A stretch of DNA of 5,682 nt from Bacteroidia bacterium (GCA_016209245.1 JACQWN010000433.1:1-5682), one strand, 5' to 3'. Positions 1 through 5,682 are shown, numbered from the stretch's first letter. Notes: generated by a model not told the origin, from the letters alone. Numbers and translations: made by a program.

Positions 1-51
1 GTTCGTAATAAATTCGTACTTCGTTGGGATAATATACGTATGAAATAACAT
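1..51 (-). CDS. Possible N-terminus of a gene running off the left edge
   Basis: An ATG at 51-49 on the minus strand opens a frame that stays open to the window edge (17 codons, beginning MLFHTYIIPTKY). It lies about 45 bases downstream of the start point expected from the promoter-like pair at 104-134, which is the main reason to list it. No Shine-Dalgarno sequence is visible, as is normal for Bacteroidota. Seventeen open codons could be chance, and I do not recognise the family. No function is proposed. Confidence 0.25.
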   Translation of the reverse strand, partial: MLFHTYIIPTKYEFITN

Positions 52-103
52 TGACCTAAATAGTTACTTTTTTTGAGTACTTTTAGCCTGAATAATTCAA
101 ATA

Positions 104-134
104 CAAAGATAAGTTGATTTCCTGAATAAGGCAA
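104..134 (-). promoter_or_regulatory. Leftward Bacteroidota-type promoter candidate
   Basis: On the minus strand, 111-104 reads TATCTTTG, a full match to the Bacteroidota -7 consensus TAnnTTTG. A TTG at 134-132 lies 20 bases upstream, in the position of the -33 element. The -7 octamer is identical to the one upstream of metK. Transcription would start near 97-100 and run left, away from metK's 3' end, toward a gene outside the window. The match is short and the region is AT-rich, so this is a moderate call. Confidence 0.4.
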
Positions 135-143
135 ATTGAATTT

Positions 144-163
144 AGAATACAGAATACAGAATT
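144..163. repeat. Short AGAATAC tandem repeat
   Basis: AGAATAC occurs twice back to back (144-150, 151-157) and is followed by a partial third unit. It lies directly after the metK stop codon. It is a low-complexity tract with no evident function. I found no convincing hairpin plus T-tract terminator for metK in 1-161. Confidence 0.5.
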
Positions 164-1415
164 AGAAACCAAACTCTTTCTTGAGTTTTTCTACATAGTC
201 GAGTTTTTCCCAGGTAAATAATTCGACTTCCTTGGTTACTTTTCCCCAATATGGCGATTCGAATATCTTTGTCATTGTTCTTGGTGTTCTTCCGATATGT
301 CCATAAGATGCTGTTTCCAGATATATTGGGTTACGGAGCTTGAGCCGCTGTTCAATTGCAGCAGGGCGTAAATCAAATATTGTTTTAATTTTTTCAGCAA
401 TTTGCTGGTCTGATAAATTTACTTTAGCTGTTCCGTAAGTGTTAAGAAAAAGACCAATAGGTTCGGTAATTCCAATAGCATATGAAACCTGAACAAGCAC
501 TTCGTCGGCTATACCGGCGGCTACAAGATTTTTCGCTATATGCCTTGCCGCATATGCGCCTGAACGGTCAACCTTGGAAGGGTCTTTACCTGAGAAAGCA
601 CCGCCTCCATGAGCGCTTTTACCGCCATACGTATCAACAATTATTTTCCGTCCTGTAAGACCTGTGTCGCCATGAGGCCCTCCAATTACAAATTTGCCGG
701 TGGGATTAACATGATAAATTATATTATTATCAAATAATTTTTTTATTCTTTCGGGTAAATTATCCTTTACACGAGGCATCAATATATTAATAACATCTGA
801 TTTGATTTTAGCAAGCATTAGCTCATCGCTGTCGAATTCGTCATGTTGTGTGGAAAGCACGATAGTATGTATCTTTTGAGGCAGATTTTGGTTATTATAT
901 TCTACCGTCACCTGTGATTTGGAATCGGGTCTTAAATAAGTCATCACTTTGCCTTGTCTGCGGATAGCTGCCAATTCCATCAAAATCCGGTGCGCCAGCT
1001 CAATCGCTACGGGCATATAATCATCTGTTTCCCTGCAGGCATAACCGAACATCATGCCTTGGTCGCCTGCACCTTGCAGCATAGGATCGCCACGGTCAAC
1101 ACCCCTGTTAATATCGGGCGATTGTTCATGAATAGCCGTGATAATACCACAAGATTTTCCTTCGAATTGATATTCACTCTTGGTATATCCGATATTATTG
1201 ATAACCCGCCTGGCTATATCCTGAACATCAATATATGTTTTCGACTTTACTTCTCCTGCAATTACTACCTGACCGGTAGTTACCAAAACTTCGCATGCTA
1301 CCTTGGATTCAGAATCAAAAGCTAAAAATTCATCAACCAATGCATCTGAAATCTGATCGGCAATCTTATCAGGATGACCTTCTGATACCGATTCTGATGT
1401 AAATAAATATCCCAT
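162..1415 (-). CDS. metK: S-adenosylmethionine synthetase (methionine adenosyltransferase)
   Basis: This cytosolic enzyme makes S-adenosylmethionine from methionine and ATP, releasing phosphate and pyrophosphate. The 417-residue product carries all the family landmarks: the N-terminal SEGHPDK motif (residues 11-17), GAGDQG (115-120), LRPDSKSQVT (161-170), the GGPHGDTGLTGRK block (245-257) and the phosphate-binding GGGAFSGKD loop (270-278), followed by RSGAYAARH. The length fits the slightly long Bacteroidota form. I chose the ATG at 1415 because it gives the standard MGYLFTSESVSEGHPDK start. An in-frame ATG at 1460 would add 15 hydrophobic residues unlike any MetK and falls inside the -7 promoter element. 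The gene appears intact. It is separated from gldA upstream by its own promoter and by a small inserted element, so it is probably transcribed alone. Confidence 0.97.
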   Translation of the reverse strand: MGYLFTSESVSEGHPDKIADQISDALVDEFLAFDSESKVACEVLVTTGQVVIAGEVKSKTYIDVQDIARRVINNIGYTKSEYQFEGKSCGIITAIHEQSPDINRGVDRGDPMLQGAGDQGMMFGYACRETDDYMPVAIELAHRILMELAAIRRQGKVMTYLRPDSKSQVTVEYNNQNLPQKIHTIVLSTQHDEFDSDELMLAKIKSDVINILMPRVKDNLPERIKKLFDNNIIYHVNPTGKFVIGGPHGDTGLTGRKIIVDTYGGKSAHGGGAFSGKDPSKVDRSGAYAARHIAKNLVAAGIADEVLVQVSYAIGITEPIGLFLNTYGTAKVNLSDQQIAEKIKTIFDLRPAAIEQRLKLRNPIYLETASYGHIGRTPRTMTKIFESPYWGKVTKEVELFTWEKLDYVEKLKKEFGF

Positions 1416-1457
1416 AATATTTGTTAATTTTAAAATTAAGCATCTAATTAAAATCTG

Positions 1458-1488
1458 CAAAGATAAATATTCTGAATATTATTCAAAA
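1458..1488 (-). promoter_or_regulatory. metK promoter, Bacteroidota -33/-7 type
   Basis: On the minus strand, TATCTTTG at 1465-1458 matches the -7 consensus TAnnTTTG. A TTG at 1486-1484, inside TTTTGAA, lies 18 bases further upstream and fits the -33 element. The expected start point is near 1450-1453, giving a leader of about 35-40 bases. That leader is AT-rich, has no Shine-Dalgarno sequence, and is too short for a SAM riboswitch. The arrangement supports assignment to Bacteroidota and the metK start at 1415. Confidence 0.65.
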
Positions 1489-1500
1489 TAGAGTTATTTA

Positions 1501-1620
1501 GTGTCTGTTTATAAAGTCAATCCACAAAAAAAGAATAGCCACGAATTACACGAATTTACACGAAAAAATTAGTTTTAATTCGTGAAATTCGTGGCAAATT
1601 TGGACATTATGGACAGACAC
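1501..1620. mobile_element. 120-bp MITE-like palindromic element
   Basis: The ends are 18-bp inverted repeats, GTGTCTGTTTATAAAGTC at 1501-1518 and, on the other strand, GTGTCTGTCCATAATGTC at 1620-1603, matching at 15 of 18 positions with the outer 8 perfect. The element is flanked by the direct repeat TATTTA (1495-1500 and 1621-1626), which reads as a target-site duplication. It contains no coding region, only a second, nested 19-bp inverted repeat. A non-autonomous transposable element moved by a transposase elsewhere is the simplest reading. I cannot assign an IS family. The direct repeats continue for two more identical bases (GT), so the duplication length is 6 or, with different ends, 8. 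Confidence 0.65.
1526..1595 (-). terminator. Hairpin plus T-tract, probable terminator of gldA
   Basis: Inside the small element, GCCACGAATTACACGAATT (1538-1556) pairs with AATTCGTGAAATTCGTGGC (1577-1595). The stem is 19 bp with one mismatch and the loop is 20 bases. On the minus strand the hairpin follows the gldA stop by about 24 bases, and after a 5-base spacer it is followed by seven T residues (1532-1526). This is the layout of an intrinsic terminator for leftward transcription. Repeats of the type CACGAATTACACGAATT are, from memory, common between genes in Bacteroidota genomes. A terminator role is inferred from structure alone. Confidence 0.55.
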
Positions 1621-2531
1621 TATTTAGTCAGCTCATGAAATACCTCTTCTATACTTTTTTCTCTTCTTTGCATAGAAAGAACGGTCAAATTATGGTTTAC
1701 TACAAATTGAAAAATTTTGGGGCGGATATCATCATTTGTATTGCTTTGAATCAGCCAATTATTAGCTTTTATAAATACTACTCGATTTACTCCTGGTATG
1801 GATTCAATTTCTTCTTTTCGAATAATATTGCTAAATTCGACAATAACAGTCTGATTTTCATCGGCTATGCTTTTATGTATATCGCTTTTGGTTTCATTTG
1901 CTATAATTCTGCCATTGTTAATAATTATTACTCTGTCGCAAATAGCTTCGACCTCCTGCATAATATGAGTTGAAAGCATTACAGTTTTTTTTTTGCCTAT
2001 TTCAGAAATCAAATTCCTTATTTCTATTATTTGATTTGGGTCAAGACCGGAAGTCGGTTCATCAAGAATAAGAACTTTAGGGTCATGAAGCAGAACCTGT
2101 GCTAATCCGACCCGTTGCCGAAATCCTTTTGATAATGCACCGATTTTTTTCTTAATTTCAGGGGTTAAGCCGGTCTGTTCGACTATTTCCTTAAGCCGTT
2201 TCTTTATTCTTTTTTTCAGCTTATAAAGCCCTGCAACATATTCCAGATATTCAACTATATACATATCCGTATATAAGGGATTATTTTCAGGCAGGTATCC
2301 AATATCACAGCTGATATTAATTTTATGAATATCTATATCGAGTCCGTTAATAAAAACTTCACCTGATGTTGCAGGAATAAAACCGGTAATAATTTTCATC
2401 ATAGTTGATTTTCCTGCCCCGTTCGGGCCTATAAACCCGGCAATTTGACCTGAAGCTATTTCAAATGATACATCATCAAGCGCTTTTTGCTTATTATATA
2501 ATTTGGTGACATTTTTGACTATGACTGACAT
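1620..2531 (-). CDS. gldA: GldA-like ABC transporter ATP-binding protein
   Basis: A 303-residue ABC ATPase of the drug/gliding-export type. Visible motifs are Walker A GPNGAGKS (35-42), a GYLPENNPLY segment in the Q-loop region (79-88; typical of GldA), signature LSKGFRQR (133-140), Walker B VLILDEP (153-159), D-loop SGLD (161-164) and H-loop STH (187-189). A ~90-residue C-terminal domain follows. Length and motifs fit GldA, the ATPase of the GldA-GldF-GldG transporter needed for gliding in Flavobacterium. Many Bacteroidota encode such proteins without proven motility, and gldF/gldG are not in this window, so the substrate is unknown. It should act on the cytoplasmic face of the inner membrane. 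The start at 2531 gives the usual MSVIVKNVTKLY. The gene lies 15 bases downstream of the DUF2442 gene and is probably co-transcribed with it. Its stop TAG uses one base of the inserted element; the pre-insertion stop would have been TAA. Confidence 0.88.
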   Translation of the reverse strand: MSVIVKNVTKLYNKQKALDDVSFEIASGQIAGFIGPNGAGKSTMMKIITGFIPATSGEVFINGLDIDIHKINISCDIGYLPENNPLYTDMYIVEYLEYVAGLYKLKKRIKKRLKEIVEQTGLTPEIKKKIGALSKGFRQRVGLAQVLLHDPKVLILDEPTSGLDPNQIIEIRNLISEIGKKKTVMLSTHIMQEVEAICDRVIIINNGRIIANETKSDIHKSIADENQTVIVEFSNIIRKEEIESIPGVNRVVFIKANNWLIQSNTNDDIRPKIFQFVVNHNLTVLSMQRREKSIEEVFHELTK

Positions 2532-2546
2532 AAAGAATCAACTATT

Positions 2547-2822
2547 TTACATAATCTTTCTTTGATAAAGATCTTCAAGTGAAAAACTCATTTCATAATC
2601 GTTCCATATAAGATTTCCCTCTTCAATATAAAAGCTTTTGAATAAATTAATATCTCGGTACTTAATTATCATTTGATTTCGTGCTTTTTTTATAAAAGGT
2701 TCAAAATTTACAATATTTATATGTCCATTAGAAAAAACTATACGAAGCTTATAATCTTCTAAATATTTGACTTCTTTTATTGAAAATATATTCGGTATCT
2801 TTTTTTTAAATACTAATTCCAT
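2547..2822 (-). CDS. DUF2442 domain protein
   Basis: A 91-residue protein of unknown function. The pattern KYLEDYKLRIVFSNG near residues 19-33, then FEPFIKKA, then FKSFYIEEGNLIW and SLEDLY, matches the DUF2442 fold (beta strands, a conserved GxIxW-type turn and a final LY). There is no signal peptide or membrane segment. It starts one base after the stop codon of the DUF4160 gene, so translation of the two is probably coupled. From family knowledge, DUF2442 and DUF4160 genes are often neighbours, and such pairs of small proteins are suspected to behave like toxin-antitoxin modules; nothing in this sequence proves it. Base composition is low in G+C (about 28% in a 60-base sample), below gldA and metK. 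Confidence 0.75.
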   Translation of the reverse strand: MELVFKKKIPNIFSIKEVKYLEDYKLRIVFSNGHINIVNFEPFIKKARNQMIIKYRDINLFKSFYIEEGNLIWNDYEMSFSLEDLYQRKIM

Positions 2823-2823
2823 A

Positions 2824-3129
2824 TTATTCTAATTTATAATTAATTTCTTCTAATTCCACAGTTTTATTTAAAACAAAATAATCAATCCATTTTTGTAAAA
2901 TTTGTTCTTTATAATGTTCAATAAATATTTTGAAATCTTTAAATTGTGCTTTTTTTAAATTCTTTTTCCCTTTTACTGTTTTATATTTTATATCAACTAT
3001 TTGACCATTCACGATAATAAATTCTGCTTTTGTTTCATATTCTCCATGTTTACCATGAATATGAATAGGTTTATGTTCACGTGAATGAAACAAAATATAG
3101 ATTCCGAGATATTTATAAATTTTAGGCAT
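2824..3129 (-). CDS. DUF4160 domain protein
   Basis: A 101-residue protein. The core YILFHSREHKPIHIHGKHGEYETKAEFII (about residues 12-40) carries the histidine-rich HxPxHIH motif that marks DUF4160. The C-terminal half (KGKKNLKKAQFKDFKIFIEHYKEQILQKWIDYF) is a basic helical segment, also typical. No biochemical function is established that I can name. It is the first gene of the minus-strand cluster DUF4160-DUF2442-gldA. It is extremely AT-rich (21 G or C in bases 2881-3000), unlike gldA and metK, which hints at acquisition by transfer. The ATG at 3129 gives the common MPKIYKYLGIYI start. Confidence 0.77.
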   Translation of the reverse strand: MPKIYKYLGIYILFHSREHKPIHIHGKHGEYETKAEFIIVNGQIVDIKYKTVKGKKNLKKAQFKDFKIFIEHYKEQILQKWIDYFVLNKTVELEEINYKLE

Positions 3130-3142
3130 AAAGATATTTATG

Positions 3143-3150
3143 CAAATATA
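3143..3150 (-). promoter_or_regulatory. -7 element candidate for the DUF4160 cluster
   Basis: On the minus strand, 3150-3143 reads TATATTTG, matching the Bacteroidota -7 consensus TAnnTTTG, 13 bases upstream of the DUF4160 start. No TTG lies 17-23 bases further upstream. That position (3168-3175) already falls in ispG sequence, beyond the break at 3161/3162, so a -33 element may have been lost or never joined. The match is short and lies in AT-rich DNA. Confidence 0.35.
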
Positions 3151-3161
3151 ATAAAAAATAA

Positions 3162-4853
3162 GGCGCCGATTATGTGAGATTTGCCGCCCCCAGCCAAAAA
3201 GATGCTGAAAATCTTTTCAATATTAAAAAAGAATTACGAATCCGCGGGTACAACACACCGCTTATAGCTGATATTCACTTTAACCCTAATATAGCTGAAT
3301 TAGCTGCACAGATAGTAGAAAAAGTGAGGATTAATCCTGGTAATTTTATCATTAATAAAAGTATAAATTCCGGTTATTCAGATATTATATATAAAAAAGA
3401 ACTTGATTTTATCAGGAAACGGTTTATACCTTTATTAAATATATGCAAATCTTATCGTACAGCAATAAGAATCGGTGTTAACCATGGTTCGCTCTGCCAA
3501 CGGATAATACAACGGTATGGTAAAACTATTCATGGAATGGTAGAATCTGCATTAGAATATCTGAGAATCTGCATTGATGAAAAATTTTTAGATGTTGTTG
3601 TTTCAATGAAAACCAGCAGTACACGAAATATGATTGATGCTTACTTCTTACTAATTGCAAGAATGATACAGGAAGGGATGAATTTCCCGTTGCATATTGG
3701 TATAACAGAAGCCGGATGGGGTATTGACGGACGCATTAAATCGGCAGTTGGAATTGCCAGCATGCTTATTCATGGAATAGGTGATACAATACGCGTATCA
3801 CTCACTGAACCGCCGGAAAATGAAATACCGGTAGCCAAAAAAATTATTAAATATTCTGAAGATATTAAAAATAATAATAAATATTGGTTATTCAGCGATG
3901 AATGCACTTCTTTTGGAAGTAAAGAGGATGCAACCGGTAAAATTTTTAATTTGAAAACCCCGGTTGTAATTATTGATGCCCCATTTGTACAAAAAAACAA
4001 ATCAAAAAATATTAAAAAATCACAAATTGATAAATTAAAATTTATTTCACCGTTCAGAAAACCAGATTTTATATATACTGGCAATCAAAATCAGTCATCC
4101 TGCTTAACAAATGATATGCATATTATATGCAACTATAAATCATGGAATTTCAATCTGCCAAAAACATATCCATTATTTAAGATTTCTGAATATAACATTA
4201 CGAAAGTGAAATCGGATCTGCTGAATTTTATTTTTTTGCATGAAAAAGATTTTAATAAAAATGAAATTAAAAAAATAACAAAAAAAAATACTGTAATAGT
4301 AATTGAGTTAGATAATCCGACGGACATTGCCGGTATTATTCCTGTAAACAGAGATTATGCTGTAATTATTAAGAAAGAGTATTCTGAAAATGACTCTGAA
4401 ATATTTGTGTTAAAAAGCGCTTGTGATTTTGGAGCTATATTTCTCAATGGTTTCGCTGATGGATTATGGCTAACTAATAAAGGAAATTTAGAATTGAAAT
4501 TTATACTGCAGACAGCTTTTGGTATATTGCAGGCATCAGAAGTGCGTTATACAAAAGCCGAATTGATTTCATGCCCGACTTGTGGCCGCACTCTTTTTGA
4601 TTTTACTAAAGAAATAACTGATATTTCCAATAAAACGGCACACCCCGCCAATCTTAAAATTGCAGTTATGGGTTGCATTGTTAATGGACCTGGGGAAATG
4701 AGCGATGCCGACTATGGTTGCATTATTTCCGGCAGAAACAGATTCACTATTTATAAAGCAAAAAAAATTAGCAAAAAAAATATTCATAAAGACAAGATAA
4801 CCGATGAATTAATAAAAATAATTAAGGAGTATGGCGATTGGAAAGAACCTTAA
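3162..4853 (+). pseudogene. ispG: ispG (4-hydroxy-3-methylbut-2-enyl diphosphate synthase), 5'-truncated
   Basis: IspG is the iron-sulfur enzyme that reductively opens methylerythritol cyclodiphosphate to HMBPP in the MEP isoprenoid pathway. The frame shows the TIM barrel from GADYVRFAAPSQKDAEN onward (LIADIHFNP, KVRINPGN, RIGVNHGSL, VVSMKTSSTRNM, HIGITEAGWGIDGR), then a poorly conserved Lys/Asn-rich inserted domain (about residues 235-455 counting from the GTG at 3174), then the 4Fe-4S domain with C467, C470, C501 and the NGPGE glutamate E508. The inserted domain is the long form found in Bacteroidota and plants. Homology starts abruptly at GGC 3162, directly after an in-frame TAA at 3159-3161. 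Roughly the first 65-70 codons, with the first barrel strands, are missing. A GTG at 3174 opens the frame but encodes the V of GADYVR, so it is not a natural start. hemW follows 11 bases after the stop. Confidence 0.93.
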
Positions 4854-4864
4854 ATTATTGAATT

Positions 4865-5014
4865 ATGGCGGGTATTTATATTCATATTCCTCTGTGCAAA
4901 AAAAAATGTCATTATTGTGATTTTTATTCTGTCACGGATTTGAAATATACTGATGCTTTAGTAAATTCATTAATAAAAGAGATGGGCTTACGAAGGGATT
5001 ATTTATCGGGCGAA
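4865..5014 (+). pseudogene. hemW: hemW (radical SAM heme chaperone), N-terminal fragment
   Basis: The ATG at 4865 opens a frame reading MAGIYIHIPLCKKKCHYCDFYSVTD, the hallmark start of HemW, formerly annotated as oxygen-independent coproporphyrinogen III oxidase-like. The radical-SAM CX3CX2C motif is C11, C15, C18. Homology continues through ALVNSLIKEMGLRRDYLSGE (residue 50) and then stops. Three unrelated codons and a TAA (5024-5026) end the frame at 53 residues, against roughly 375-380 for the family. The next expected HemW element, IxTIYFGGGTPS, is absent. The start lies 11 bases after ispG, suggesting an ispG-hemW operon in the source genome. The fragment cannot be functional. It breaks off inside the dual-reading segment 4995-5015. 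Confidence 0.88.
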
Positions 5015-5015
5015 A
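4995..5015 (+). other. Shared hemW/mtnA junction segment
   Basis: This stretch of about 21 bases reads as the HemW-like residues DYLSGE in the hemW frame and as GIIYRAK, expected in MtnA, in the mtnA frame one base over. Family resemblance is lost just downstream in the first frame and just upstream in the second. The two genes were therefore joined across a short stretch that both probably possessed. This is the signature of either an assembly error at a short shared word or a microhomology-mediated rearrangement. Confidence 0.7.
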
Positions 5016-5540
5016 GAGGAAGGTAAAACTGTAAAAGTATTTGCCTGCGAGACAAGGCCAATGTTACAAGGCGCACGTCTTACAACCTGGGAATTAAAGA
5101 AAAAAGGCATTGATGTGACTCTTATCTGCGATAGCATGGCAGCAACATTGATGCGTAAGCGCAGGATAGATAAGGTAATTACAGGCGCAGATAGAATTGC
5201 TACAAATGGCGATACCGCCAATAAAATCGGCACCTATAATTTAGCCGTCTTAAGTCATTATCATAACATTCCTTTTTATGTTGCTACACCTTTATCCACC
5301 TTTGATTTTAAGATTAAAACCGGCAGGGATATCCCGATAGAAGAACGCCCTGCTTTTGAGGTTACAGAGTTATTCTTTAAGCGTCCCATTGCCAGAAAAG
5401 ATACAAAAGTATTTAATCCTGCCTTTGATGTAACTCCCCATAATTTAATCACCGCTATGGTTACAGATAAAGGCATTATTAAGCCGCCTTATAGAAAAAA
5501 TATTGAAAGGATTATTAGCAAAGAAAGATTAAATGACTAA
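4995..5540 (+). pseudogene. mtnA: mtnA (methylthioribose-1-phosphate isomerase), C-terminal half
   Basis: MtnA converts 5-methylthioribose 1-phosphate to 5-methylthioribulose 1-phosphate in methionine salvage and belongs to the eIF2B-like family. The frame begins GIIYRAKEEGKTVKVFACETRPMLQGARLTTWEL and runs through ITGADRIATNGDTANKIGTY, YVATPLSTFD, IPIEERPAFEV and NPAFDVTPHNLITAMVTDKGI to a normal C-terminus. The catalytic aspartate of GADR is present (codon 5190-5192). The upstream half, including the catalytic cysteine of the THCNxG loop, is missing; about 180 of an expected ~345 residues remain. An ATG at 5061 encodes the M of RPMLQG and is not a natural start. The G+C content counted over 5041-5340 is 43%, against 27% for ispG 3901-4200, but metK is also above 40%, so composition alone does not prove foreign origin. 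Confidence 0.92.
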
Positions 5541-5640
5541 TGACTAAATCCGAATGTCGAATGAATGTCCAAGAATGTAATGCCCTAATGTCTAATTAGA
5601 CATTCGGAAATTCAAGCATTGGGAATTCATTCGTCATTAG
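5537..5640. repeat. AATGTC-type palindromic repeat tail after mtnA
   Basis: The 142 bases after mtnA are non-coding and made of related short words. AATGTC occurs at 5553, 5564 and 5587, and its inverse GACATT at 5599. A perfect 18-bp palindrome, AATGTCTAATTAGACATT, occupies 5587-5604. Outer inverted arms CTAATGAC (5537-5544, overlapping the mtnA stop) and GTCATTAG (5633-5640) enclose it. The left copy TGACTAATGACTAA provides stop codons in more than one frame. The palindrome has no T-tract and no GC-rich stem, so it is a poor intrinsic terminator. It looks like a degenerate intergenic repeat family. Confidence 0.65.
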
Positions 5641-5682
5641 AAAATTCGAAATTTTAATATCGAGCAATGCAAGTAACTAAAA

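Noticed and set aside
954..1325. Open reading frame on the plus strand opposite metK, and similar antisense frames opposite gldA, ispG and mtnA
   Set aside because: They lie wholly within strongly conserved genes on the other strand, have no recognisable domains and no start signals of their own.
1416..1460. Longer metK start adding 15 residues from the ATG at 1460
   Set aside because: The extra residues do not resemble any MetK N-terminus, and the ATG overlaps the -7 element TATCTTTG. The ATG at 1415 gives the standard start.
1416..1500. SAM riboswitch upstream of metK
   Set aside because: The predicted leader is only about 35-40 bases, AT-rich and without the multi-helix core of any SAM riboswitch class.
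3174..4853. IspG as a complete 559-residue protein starting at GTG 3174
   Set aside because: The GTG encodes the valine of the conserved GADYVR segment, and homology continues four codons upstream. The first barrel strands are absent.
162..5540. metK and mtnA as a methionine/SAM recycling cluster
   Set aside because: They are on opposite strands, 3.5 kb apart, and mtnA is only half a gene attached through a suspicious join. The shared pathway is probably coincidence.
4865..5540. A natural HemW-MtnA fusion protein
   Set aside because: The two parts are in different frames. The hemW frame stops at 5026, and each half lacks essential parts of its own family.
5587..5604. Intrinsic terminator at the 18-bp palindrome
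   Set aside because: The stem is AT-rich with no loop and no following T-tract, and it fits the surrounding repeat family better.
1..5682. CRISPR array, tRNA or rRNA gene
   Set aside because: I saw no regularly spaced repeats and no tRNA-like or rRNA-like sequence in the non-coding stretches on either strand.

Overview
The window looks like DNA from an uncultured, AT-rich member of the Bacteroidota, probably a metagenome contig. Four things point there: a 417-residue MetK, a GldA-type ABC ATPase, the long IspG form with an extra domain between barrel and iron-sulfur domain, and promoter elements of the Bacteroidota type (TAnnTTTG near -7 with TTG near -33) without Shine-Dalgarno sequences. 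The last part, carrying an mtnA fragment, may come from a different replicon or organism.

Layout: 1-161 is non-coding or nearly so. It holds a leftward promoter-like pair, perhaps the first codons of a gene running off the left edge, and a small AGAATAC repeat. metK (minus, 162-1415) follows, with its own promoter at 1458-1488. A 120-bp palindromic element with inverted ends and a 6-bp target duplication (1501-1620) sits between metK and gldA; it supplies the last base of the gldA stop codon and probably a terminator for gldA. gldA (minus, 1620-2531) is the last gene of a tight three-gene minus-strand cluster headed by a very AT-rich DUF4160/DUF2442 pair (2547-3129).

From 3162 the plus strand carries ispG without its first ~65-70 codons, then the first ~50 codons of hemW, then the second half of mtnA. 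All three are incomplete. ispG begins abruptly at codon GADYVR next to the DUF4160 upstream region. hemW passes into mtnA inside a stretch of about 21 bp (4995-5015) that reads as plausible HemW in one frame and plausible MtnA in another. That is what a join across a short shared word looks like, either an assembly chimera or a microhomology recombination. The window ends in a 142-bp tail of AATGTC-type repeats with an 18-bp perfect palindrome.

Functionally, metK makes S-adenosylmethionine, GldA energises an ABC transporter whose membrane partners are not in view, ispG belongs to the MEP isoprenoid pathway, HemW handles heme and MtnA belongs to methionine salvage. I see no convincing new multi-gene system. 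The most informative features are the two broken junctions, the small mobile element at the gldA stop codon, and the DUF4160/DUF2442 pair.
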